Shown here one piece after another: positions 53,188 to 60,567 of a stretch of 64,000 nt of DNA. The stretch's first letter is position 1, and every line of letters starts with the position of its first letter. Both the position numbers and the translations under genes were made by a program. The stretch is from Olivibacter sp. SDN3 (lineage in GTDB: Bacteria > Bacteroidota > Bacteroidia > Sphingobacteriales > Sphingobacteriaceae). The notes beneath the pieces were generated by a model. That model worked only from the letters and a program-made list of their open reading frames with translations, was not told the DNA's origin and did not search any database. The DNA is taken from NCBI RefSeq assembly GCF_014334135.1, contig NZ_CP060497.1:2728001-2792000 (forward strand), in the 5' to 3' direction.

Positions 53188-55098
53188 ATGAGTGACTCAA
53201 TTAAACACGAGTGCGGCATTGCGATGATTCGTTTGCTAAAGCCTCTATCCTATTATCAGGAAAAGTATGGAACACCTCTGTACGGTCTCAATAAACTATA
53301 TCTATTAATGGAAAAGCAGCATAACCGTGGACAAGACGGTGCGGGTATTGCTACCATTAAATTTGATGTAAAGCCAGGTAATCGTTATATAAGTAGATAT
53401 CGAGCAATGGGGTCTAGTGCTGTTTCGGAGATTTTCGAATATGTACAACGGAAATTCGCAGCTATACAGCAGTCTGATCCAGATCTTTTCCAAGATTCGC
53501 ACTGGTTAAAGGAAAATATGAGTTTTATAGGGGAAGTGCTGTTAGGGCATTTGCGCTATGGTACACATGGTAAAAACAGTATAGAAAATTGCCACCCCTT
53601 TTTACGGCAGAATAACTGGATGAGCCGAAATCTAGTGATTGCCGGAAACTTTAACATGACTAATGTTGACGAGCTATTGGAACAATTGTTTGAGTTAGGG
53701 CAACATCCGAAAGAGCAGGCGGATACCGTAACTGTGCTAGAGAAAATAGGCCATTTCCTTGATACTGAAAATCAGGAGTTATTTGATGAGTTTAAAAAAG
53801 AGGGGTATTCTAACGTTGAAATAAGCGCGCTTATAGCTAAAAATCTTGATGTTGCTAATATATTACGGCGATCGGCTAAAACCTGGGATGGCGGTTACAC
53901 TATCAGTGGGATATTTGGTCATGGAGATGCTTTTGTAATGCGGGATCCCGTTGGTATAAGGCCTGCTTATTATTATTATGATGATGAAATTGTGATAGCG
54001 GCCTCTGAACGTCCGGCAATACAAACGGCTTTTAATATAAGGTTCGAAAGTATAAAGGAAATTAAACCGGGGCATGCGTTAATCATCAAAAAGGATGGAA
54101 CAATAAGTGAAGAGATGTTCCGTGAACCGGAAGAACAAAAATCATGTTCTTTTGAGCGAATTTATTTTTCGCGCGGAAGTGATACGGAAGTTTATCAAGA
54201 AAGAAAGCAGCTGGGCCGTTTACTTTGTCCGAGTATATTGAAGGCAGTTAAGCATGATATTAAGAATACAGTCTTTTCCTTCATACCCAATACTGCGGAG
54301 GTAGCTTTCTATGGGGTAATGGACGGGGTGAACGATTATGTAAGGAAATTACAGAAGGATACGCTACTCAAAAGAGCAGATAAGATAGCTGATAAAGAAC
54401 TTGACGAAATGTTGAGTATCTCTCCCAGGTTCGAGAAGTTGAACATTAAAGATGCTAAGCTTCGAACATTTATTACACAAGATGCAGACAGGCAGGATAT
54501 GGTTGCACATATTTATGACACAACCTATGGAATAGTGAAGGGAGGAAAAGATACTATTGTGGCCATAGATGATTCGATCGTTAGAGGGACGACTTTGAAG
54601 CAGAGTATTCTTAAAATATTGGATAGATTGAACCCCGTTAAGATTATTATAGTTTCCTCTGCCCCTCAAATCCGCTATCCCGATTGCTATGGTATAGATA
54701 TGTCTCGGATGGGAGAATTTGTCGCCTTCGAAGCAGCGATTTCTTTATTGAGAAGAAATGGTATGAATTATATTATTGACGACGTTTATCAGAAATGTGT
54801 TGAGTCACTTGATATGGATAATGAGCAAGTGGTAAACCATGTTAAGGCAATTTATGAACCTTTCACTTATGAAGAAATCTCAGAAGAAATTGCTCGTATC
54901 GTTACTCCTATAGGTATAAACGCCAAAGTAGAAGTAATTTATCAAACGTTGAAAGATTTGCATATTGCTTGTCCAAAAAATAGAGGAGATTGGTATTTCT
55001 CAGGAGATTATCCAACACCTGGAGGGAATAAAGTGGTAAACAGGGCATTTATGAACTGGGTAGAAGGTAAGAATATTAGAGCTTACTATTCCGCATAA
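53188..55098 (+). CDS. purF: Amidophosphoribosyltransferase-like protein, long form (PurF family)
   Basis: A 636-aa protein, about 130 residues longer than classical PurF. The short N-terminal propeptide ends at Cys9 (KHECGIA), the nucleophile of the class II glutaminase domain. RGQDGAG and GEVLLGHLRYGTHG follow. The phosphoribosyltransferase domain carries the PRPP-binding loop VVAIDDSIVRGTTL (about 455-470) and SSAPQIRYPDCYGIDM. It should transfer glutamine-derived ammonia to PRPP, the first step of purine synthesis. Long forms like this are, as I recall, common in Bacteroidota, sometimes beside a standard-length PurF, so a divergent role is possible. The upstream gene is amt, but a terminator and its own promoter separate them. 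Confidence 0.88.
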   Translation: MSDSIKHECGIAMIRLLKPLSYYQEKYGTPLYGLNKLYLLMEKQHNRGQDGAGIATIKFDVKPGNRYISRYRAMGSSAVSEIFEYVQRKFAAIQQSDPDLFQDSHWLKENMSFIGEVLLGHLRYGTHGKNSIENCHPFLRQNNWMSRNLVIAGNFNMTNVDELLEQLFELGQHPKEQADTVTVLEKIGHFLDTENQELFDEFKKEGYSNVEISALIAKNLDVANILRRSAKTWDGGYTISGIFGHGDAFVMRDPVGIRPAYYYYDDEIVIAASERPAIQTAFNIRFESIKEIKPGHALIIKKDGTISEEMFREPEEQKSCSFERIYFSRGSDTEVYQERKQLGRLLCPSILKAVKHDIKNTVFSFIPNTAEVAFYGVMDGVNDYVRKLQKDTLLKRADKIADKELDEMLSISPRFEKLNIKDAKLRTFITQDADRQDMVAHIYDTTYGIVKGGKDTIVAIDDSIVRGTTLKQSILKILDRLNPVKIIIVSSAPQIRYPDCYGIDMSRMGEFVAFEAAISLLRRNGMNYIIDDVYQKCVESLDMDNEQVVNHVKAIYEPFTYEEISEEIARIVTPIGINAKVEVIYQTLKDLHIACPKNRGDWYFSGDYPTPGGNKVVNRAFMNWVEGKNIRAYYSA

Positions 55099-55136
55099 TT
55101 TTTCACGAAGTATTATCTACTGCTCCATTTTATATT

Positions 55137-55225
55137 TTTAAGAAAGAGGTCAAAAAATACATAGCTCCAAAAGTAAAAACTATTTGAAGTACACTTCATA
55201 ACAGCTATTTTGCCTCTTTCTTAAA
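55137..55225. repeat. 89-nt multi-stage hairpin with 13-bp terminal inverted repeats
   Basis: TTTAAGAAAGAGG (55137-55149) and CCTCTTTCTTAAA (55213-55225) are perfect complements. Inside, CAAAA (55151-55155) pairs with TTTTG (55208-55212), TAGCT (55162-55166) with AGCTA (55203-55207), and TGAAG (55185-55189) with CTTCA (55194-55198). The right arm includes the lysE stop codon. There is no U-run at either end. Confidence 0.8.
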
Positions 55226-55853
55226 CTATTGTGTGGGTAAATACGAGCTCATACATGAGTCTGAGTGCAAACACGATGATAAGAGCACCAGCAAATTTAT
55301 TGATTTTATTCAACGTGCACTCTTCTATTTTGTGACTAAGCTTGTCGGCATAAAAAGCTTTTAGAGAATCGATACCTAACTGCGTCAGTAATACACAGGC
55401 GAAAAACGGGATAATTCGCTTAAGATCGAAATCGTTGCTGATAGATACAACACCACTTGTGACACTTATCCAATATAATAACAACGTTGGATTAAATATA
55501 CACATAGCAAAGCCTTTAATACAGTACCCACCATGTTCTTTTTTAGAAAGACATTTGTTGTTCCGTTTAATGGTTACTTTCTTAAGAATATAGTGAATGC
55601 CAACTCCCAATAGCACAATACTCCCGATAATACCTAAGGGTAACAATATTTCGCGTTCCCTGGCAATGTAGGAGGAGCCATATAGAGCGAGAGCAACATA
55701 TAAAATATCAGCAGTGAAGACACCAAAAGCAAATGATAACCCGCCGTAAAAGCCCTTTTCAAGGCTAGTTTTTAGTAAAGCGAAGAATGCTGGGCCGGTC
55801 AGGAAAGACAATACAATACCTAGGCCAACGCCAGAAACAATAACTTCAATCAT
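55221..55853 (-). CDS. LysE/RhtB-family amino-acid exporter
   Basis: A 210-aa protein with about six membrane helices and the LysE-family opening GVGLGIVLSFLTGPAFFALL (about 7-26), then SLEKGFYGGLSFAFGVFTAD and the NPTLLLYWISV segment of the second half. These proteins export amino acids or related small solutes across the inner membrane. The substrate is not predictable. Its stop lies in the right arm of a long hairpin shared with the convergent purF side. Confidence 0.85.
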   Translation of the reverse strand: MIEVIVSGVGLGIVLSFLTGPAFFALLKTSLEKGFYGGLSFAFGVFTADILYVALALYGSSYIAREREILLPLGIIGSIVLLGVGIHYILKKVTIKRNNKCLSKKEHGGYCIKGFAMCIFNPTLLLYWISVTSGVVSISNDFDLKRIIPFFACVLLTQLGIDSLKAFYADKLSHKIEECTLNKINKFAGALIIVFALRLMYELVFTHTIV

Positions 55854-55930
55854 GTTTTTCCCTTGCTTGGTTGAGCTGCAATTATACTAAAAAAAAATTA
55901 AATGGAAATTTTGCTAAAAAAATGCATGGC

Positions 55931-55969
55931 TATTTTTGACGGATTGAGTCGGTTATTTTTTTATTTTTG
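55931..55969 (+). promoter_or_regulatory. Two TATTTTTG -7-like boxes upstream of the dCMP deaminase gene
   Basis: TATTTTTG at 55931-55938 and again at 55962-55969 both match TAnnTTTG. Either could serve the deaminase gene with a leader of about 90-120 nt. No -33 element was confirmed, and the AT-rich context makes chance matches likely. Confidence 0.35.
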
Positions 55970-56062
55970 TTGGCGTTGTTTTTAAGAGAGAGTATCTTTC
56001 TCTTGCATTACTGGTTTATTGGGTATGCCATGTAACAGTTTTGAAATGTAACGAATAGAGAA

Positions 56063-56512
56063 ATGGTAAAGCCAAGTTTTGACGAAATTTTCATGAATTT
56101 AGCGCTAGAGCTAGCGGAAAGATCTCACTGTGTAAAAGCACATGTGGGAGCTGTCTTAGCTAAAGATACCCGTATCATATCCATAGGTTATAATGGCCCG
56201 CCATCTGGTACACATAACTGTGACCAAGAATGGCCAGAAGATGGTTGCGCGCGTGATGCTAGAGGTAGTTGTTCATTGGCACTACACGCAGAAGAGAATG
56301 CGATATTGTATGCTGTTAAAAACGGAGCGGGTTTGCAGGGGGCAACACTATATACTACCTTATCCCCTTGTTTGCCTTGTGCTAGACTGATTTATTCAGC
56401 AGGTATCATTCGGGTATATTATAAACGTTCTTATGCTATCTATAAGGGGCTTCCTTCGGACGAGGGGGTTGATTTCCTAAATAAATTCGGTGTAGAGGCA
56501 ATACAATTCTAA
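56063..56512 (+). CDS. dCMP deaminase family protein (cytidine/deoxycytidylate deaminase)
   Basis: A 149-aa zinc deaminase. Zinc ligands and the proton-shuttling Glu are in LHAEENAIL (His75, Glu77) and SPCLPCARLIY (Cys103, Cys106). The N-terminal FMNLALELAERSHCVKAHVG and IISIGYNGPPSGTHNCDQ match dCMP deaminases (and the ComEB type), which convert dCMP to dUMP for thymidylate synthesis. It is convergent with the methyltransferase gene, 8 nt apart. Confidence 0.92.
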   Translation: MVKPSFDEIFMNLALELAERSHCVKAHVGAVLAKDTRIISIGYNGPPSGTHNCDQEWPEDGCARDARGSCSLALHAEENAILYAVKNGAGLQGATLYTTLSPCLPCARLIYSAGIIRVYYKRSYAIYKGLPSDEGVDFLNKFGVEAIQF

Positions 56513-56520
56513 GGGTATCC

Positions 56521-57195
56521 TTAAGCTTTTGTTCCAATCATTACTACAAAGTTGTGATAACGATAAATGCAATCCACTTCTTGAAAGCCTGTTCGTTGAA
56601 GTTCATTTAATTGCCAAGCTAAAGGTGCAAACTTATCAAGAGACGTCCTTTGAAAAGCTCTTTGTATAGAGGCTTGATCCAAACCTGACTCGATAACCGA
56701 ACGACGCCATTGAGCTTTATAAAAGTTGTCTATTGCAGAGGTCCGGCCTTTTACTTGATCAGCATTAACAAATAATCCTCCAGGATTTAAGGCTTTATAG
56801 ACCCGTTGATAGATAGACGTTTTTTCCGTATCAGTTAGATGATGTATGGATAAAGAGGAGATAACGATGTCATATTTTCCTGGGATGCCCTTCTCGCGAT
56901 AATCCATTTCTAGGTAAGAAAAGTTGGATAAACCTGCAAAACGTTTTCTGGCTATTCCTAACATTTCCGGAGAAATATCTAATAGCGTGTATTTAAGTTT
57001 AGGATTAGTTTGATAAACAAAATAGGAGAATAAACCCGTGCCTGCTCCTATATCCAAAACATGCTCTGCCGCTGTACGTTCCGCTATCAAAGGGAGGCTG
57101 ATTTGGTAAAAGTCTTTAAAACAAGGTATTAAGAATTCGCGTTCTTGATCATATTGTTCAGAAATTTCTCCAAAACGCTTTCGTATCTCATTCAT
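56521..57195 (-). CDS. Class I SAM-dependent methyltransferase
   Basis: A 224-aa methyltransferase. Motif I VLDIGAGTG is at residues 46-54, followed by YTLLDISPEML (motif II), YDIVISSLSIHHL (motif IV) and ALNPGGLFVNADQ (motif V). The fold is that of small-molecule or quinone-type methyltransferases. The substrate is unknown. It is divergent from ubiD, which raises but does not establish a link with quinone metabolism. Confidence 0.85.
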   Translation of the reverse strand: MNEIRKRFGEISEQYDQEREFLIPCFKDFYQISLPLIAERTAAEHVLDIGAGTGLFSYFVYQTNPKLKYTLLDISPEMLGIARKRFAGLSNFSYLEMDYREKGIPGKYDIVISSLSIHHLTDTEKTSIYQRVYKALNPGGLFVNADQVKGRTSAIDNFYKAQWRRSVIESGLDQASIQRAFQRTSLDKFAPLAWQLNELQRTGFQEVDCIYRYHNFVVMIGTKA

Positions 57196-57263
57196 TGATT
57201 TCTTGTTTTAAGATCTAATATAGGATTTTTTGTAAGCTTTTAATAGAAATGATCGGATATTTT

Positions 57264-57296
57264 TTTGTCTTGATATGACAATTTTATCTAAGTTTG
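57264..57296 (+). promoter_or_regulatory. Promoter of ubiD (TTTG-N21-TAAGTTTG)
   Basis: -33 TTTG at 57264-57267 and perfect -7 TAAGTTTG at 57289-57296. The predicted start site is about 57303, some 37 nt before the chosen ATG at 57340 and only a few nt before the ATG at 57307. Confidence 0.75.
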
Positions 57297-57339
57297 CTAG
57301 AGATTCATGCGCTTGTTCCGTATGATAAATAAATATTTT

Positions 57340-59181
57340 ATGGGTTATAAGAGTTTGGCCGAATGTGTACAAGATCTCGAACGACACGGACATTTAATAC
57401 GAATAAAGGAAGAGATTGACCCTTATTTGGAAATGGCAGCTATCCATCTGCGAGTGTATGAGAAACAAGGGCCTGCAATATTATTTGAGCATGTAAAGGG
57501 AAGTAAATTTCCTGCTGTTTCGAATCTTTTTGGAACGCTAGATCGATCACGTTTTATGTTTCGTGATACCATAGATAAAATGAAGATGATGGTTGATTTG
57601 AAAATGGACCCTATGCGCGCTTTGAAGAAACCATGGAAGTATGCTGGGGTGTCGCTAAACGCGCTTTCTGCCTTACCCATGAAAGTAGGAAAGGGAAAAA
57701 CTCCTGTCTTTCGTCATCAGACAACCATAAGTTCTCTACCTCAAATTGTGAATTGGCCAATGGATGGTGGACCGTTTATAACCATGCCGCAGGTTTACAC
57801 AGAAGATATTTCCAGGCCCGGAATTATGCACGCGAATTTGGGTATGTATCGGATTCAATTGGCAGGGAATGAGTACATACAGGATGAGGAAGTGGGTTTG
57901 CATTATCAATTACATCGGGGAATAGGGATTCATCAGACGAAAGCAAATGAACAAGGTAGACCTTTAAAGGTGAGTATATTTATTGGTGGACCTCCAGCGC
58001 ACCCGTTAGCAGCCGTGATGCCTTTGCCTGAGGGTTTGTCGGAAATGATTTTTGCTGGTGCTTTAGGTAATCGCAGATTTAGATATTTTTATGATGATGA
58101 AGGCTTTTGTGTTTCTGCTGATGCTGACTTCGTCATTACTGGTACGGTATACCCTCATGAAAATAAACCTGAGGGCCCTTTTGGTGACCATATTGGTTAT
58201 TACAGCCTAACGCATCCATTTCCATTAATGAAAGTACACAAGGTGTATCACAGGCGTGACGCTATCTGGTCGTTTACTGTTGTAGGCCGGCCTCCACAGG
58301 AAGATACGAGTTTTGGTGAATTGATACATGAGATTAGTGGTCCTGCTATACCAAAGGAGATTCATGGCCTACATGCAGTACATGCGGTGGATGCTGCTGG
58401 AGTTCACCCATTATTATTCGCCATTGGTTCTGAACGTTATACTCCCTATCTGAAACTGAAAAGACCACAGGAAATTTTGACAATAGCTAATCAGATTCTG
58501 GGGAAAAATCAATTGAGCTTAGCTAAATATTTATTTATAGCCGCATATGAAGATAATCCAGCGTTAGATATACATAATATCGTATTATTTTTTACGCATA
58601 TACTAGAACGGATTGACACGACGAGAGATTTACATTTTTATACAAAAACCACAATTGATACCTTAGATTATACGGGAGAGGGGCTTAACTCAGGGTCGAA
58701 GGTGGTTTTTGCGGCAGCAGGGGAGAAAATACGTGTTTTATGGAACAGCTTGCCAGCTAACTTTGAAATACCTAGGCCTTTCAATGATAAAAAGCTCGTG
58801 ATGCCAGGCGTATTAGCGGTAGAGGCTCCTGCGTTTTCTTCTTATGAAGATACTCAGCGTTTGATGCTAGACTATCTGAAAGAACTTGAACGAATTGATT
58901 TAAATGGTATAGCAATGATTGTGCTTTGTGATGACGCTAAATTTACTGCGGAAAATCCACATAACTTTGTTTGGACTACATTTACAAGAAGTAATCCTTC
59001 TCATGATATATACGGCGTTGGAGCTTTTATTGAACACAAGCACTGGGGTTGTACAGGTCCGGTAATCATAGATGCTAGGAGTAAGCCCCATCATGCGCCA
59101 CCGTTAATTAAGGATTCAACGATTGAGAAAAAGGTAGACGCCCTGGGAAAGAAAGGTGGGGTGTTACATGGAATCATCTGA
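57340..59181 (+). CDS. ubiD: UbiD-family decarboxylase
   Basis: From ATG 57340 (MGYKSLAECVQDLERHGHLI) the protein has 613 aa, the usual Bacteroidota UbiD length and start. In-frame ATGs at 57307 and 57325 would add up to 11 residues. Family segments include GVKPAPEL-like core regions, IGGPPAHPLAAVMPLPEGLS, EGPFGDHIGYY with the catalytic Glu region, and GTVYPHENKPEGPFGDH. UbiD enzymes use prenylated FMN, made by UbiX, to remove carboxyl groups from aromatic or unsaturated acids. In menaquinone-using bacteria they are linked to quinone biosynthesis. ubiX is not in the window. Confidence 0.92.
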   Translation: MGYKSLAECVQDLERHGHLIRIKEEIDPYLEMAAIHLRVYEKQGPAILFEHVKGSKFPAVSNLFGTLDRSRFMFRDTIDKMKMMVDLKMDPMRALKKPWKYAGVSLNALSALPMKVGKGKTPVFRHQTTISSLPQIVNWPMDGGPFITMPQVYTEDISRPGIMHANLGMYRIQLAGNEYIQDEEVGLHYQLHRGIGIHQTKANEQGRPLKVSIFIGGPPAHPLAAVMPLPEGLSEMIFAGALGNRRFRYFYDDEGFCVSADADFVITGTVYPHENKPEGPFGDHIGYYSLTHPFPLMKVHKVYHRRDAIWSFTVVGRPPQEDTSFGELIHEISGPAIPKEIHGLHAVHAVDAAGVHPLLFAIGSERYTPYLKLKRPQEILTIANQILGKNQLSLAKYLFIAAYEDNPALDIHNIVLFFTHILERIDTTRDLHFYTKTTIDTLDYTGEGLNSGSKVVFAAAGEKIRVLWNSLPANFEIPRPFNDKKLVMPGVLAVEAPAFSSYEDTQRLMLDYLKELERIDLNGIAMIVLCDDAKFTAENPHNFVWTTFTRSNPSHDIYGVGAFIEHKHWGCTGPVIIDARSKPHHAPPLIKDSTIEKKVDALGKKGGVLHGII

Positions 59182-59221
59182 TTTTTAACACAGCGATAAA
59201 ACGTATAAAATAGAGAATTTA

Positions 59222-59253
59222 TTTGGACTGATTATATATAGTTGTTATCTTCG
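59222..59253 (+). promoter_or_regulatory. Promoter-like TTTG-N20-TATCTTCG
   Basis: -33 TTTG at 59222-59225 and a -7 box TATCTTCG (one mismatch to TAnnTTTG) at 59246-59253, ending 32 nt before the ATG of the small Cys-containing protein. Confidence 0.5.
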
Positions 59254-59285
59254 CAGAGAAGTTTGGTTAATCTTAATTGCTAGAT

Positions 59286-59654
59286 ATGCTTTGTGCCTTT
59301 GCGAGCTTAGATGAAATTTTTAGAACGGAGTTTGGTGCGGTTATGCAGTGCAGCAACAAAAATTGTTATTGGTTAGAGTTTGCTGGAGATTGTACGCCAT
59401 TTAAGGTAGCTGATTTTTTAAACTTTAGAAAACAGGTCGAAGCAATAGATATTGATCAAATTTTATACGATCCTCAGCCCGGAGCAGACTATACCATTAT
59501 TATGCCCTTTAGATCGCAAAGATGTTTTGTACTTAGTGTAACGGATGTTCTTAACCTCAAGGAACTACTATACGGAGCTAAGTTTATGATGGAACTTCCG
59601 GGTATTATCAAAGACTGTTTGAACGTTTCCCCGATATCGTCTTCAACTATTTAA
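59286..59654 (+). CDS. Small conserved-looking protein, possibly DUF6686-like
   Basis: From ATG 59286 the protein has 122 aa. An upstream TTG at 59277 is less likely. It is soluble, with a Cys pair (QCSNKNCYWLEFAG, about residues 21-34) and then ADFLNFRKQVEAIDIDQI. The layout of a CxxxxC strand followed by a DFxxFRK helix resembles small Bacteroidota proteins grouped as DUF6686, but I am not certain. The second half (YTIIMPFRSQRCFVLSVTDV) looks like a beta-sandwich. Function is unknown. It lies between ubiD and ferritin with its own promoter-like sequence. Confidence 0.6.
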   Translation: MLCAFASLDEIFRTEFGAVMQCSNKNCYWLEFAGDCTPFKVADFLNFRKQVEAIDIDQILYDPQPGADYTIIMPFRSQRCFVLSVTDVLNLKELLYGAKFMMELPGIIKDCLNVSPISSSTI

Positions 59655-59686
59655 TTAACGATTTTTCGTTCCTTTTTTGTTTAAGT

Positions 59687-59699
59687 GTCTAATTTAGAC
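59687..59699. promoter_or_regulatory. 13-bp palindrome upstream of ferritin
   Basis: GTCTAATTTAGAC is a perfect palindrome around a central T, 112 nt before the ferritin ATG. It could be an operator for an iron-responsive regulator, but no second copy was found upstream of feoA. Confidence 0.35.
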
Positions 59700-59811
59700 T
59701 CAATACGTATTGTTTTTATTTTAAGCAACTTAAGGTTTAAATCTTTTACTTTGCATAAGTGATTGTAGTCGTTATTTGACTTAAACACATTTTTGTTAAT
59801 ACTGTTGAGTT

Positions 59812-60339
59812 ATGAAAGATTTATTAAGATTAAAAACTTCGTTAAACGAAGAAATAGAAAAAATATTAAATGAACAGGTTAAGGTTGAGGCACATTCGTC
59901 TGCGATATACTTAGCGATGTCTTCTTGGTGTGATGATCAAGGGTATGATTTTAGTGCGGGGTATTTTGCTAAACAGGCAGAGGAGGAGCGTACCCATATG
60001 CTTAAGTTATTTAACTATATCAATGATAGGGGAGGAAAAGCGGTATCTCCAGAAATAGTAAATATACCGAAAGACTTTGAATCGTTCAGGAGTGTTTTCG
60101 AGTTAGCACTAGAACAAGAAATGCATGTTACAGCGCAATTTAATAACATTGCCGAAAAATGTTTTAAAACAAAAGATTTTGTTACTTTTCAATTTATTCA
60201 GTGGTTCTTAGCAGAACAAATAGAAGAAGAGTACGTGGCAAGGCGGATTTTAGAAATGTTCGATGTAATAGGTGAGGAAGGTACTGGTCGCTGGGAAATT
60301 GATAAGCACGTTCCGAAAGTTGCTTATAGCGGTGAGTAG
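59812..60339 (+). CDS. ftnA: Ferritin (non-haem, ferroxidase-competent)
   Basis: A 175-aa four-helix-bundle ferritin. Ferroxidase ligands are visible: Glu26 in VKVEAHSSAIYL, Glu59 and His62 in EEERTHMLK, the Glu of LEQEMHVTAQF and the Gln/Glu of AEQIEEEYVA. The pattern is bacterial FtnA rather than bacterioferritin (no axial haem Met motif) or Dps. It stores iron as a 24-mer in the cytosol. A strong terminator follows, and a 13-bp palindrome lies in the 157-nt upstream region. Confidence 0.96.
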   Translation: MKDLLRLKTSLNEEIEKILNEQVKVEAHSSAIYLAMSSWCDDQGYDFSAGYFAKQAEEERTHMLKLFNYINDRGGKAVSPEIVNIPKDFESFRSVFELALEQEMHVTAQFNNIAEKCFKTKDFVTFQFIQWFLAEQIEEEYVARRILEMFDVIGEEGTGRWEIDKHVPKVAYSGE

Positions 60340-60397
60340 TTAATATTAATGCCATGGTTATGTGAATACCACGTAGCTTCAAGTGATGCGGAAGAAG

Positions 60398-60432
60398 AGG
60401 GTTGTCAATTATAAAATTGGCAACCCTTTTTT
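60398..60432 (+). terminator. Rho-independent terminator after ferritin
   Basis: AGGGTTGTCAATT (60398-60410) pairs with AATTGGCAACCCT (60415-60427), with one T-G wobble and a 4-nt loop, followed by TTTTT. Confidence 0.92.
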
Positions 60433-60567
60433 ATTGCCTAAAGATAATTAATTAGTATATTTCACTGGAAAAAGATATATCGTGTTAGTTATTGTAGGTT
60501 CTTTATAAGAAGTTTTATCGGTTTGCCGTTTACTTGTTTTAGGGCTATAAAGTAGGTTGGAATAAAT

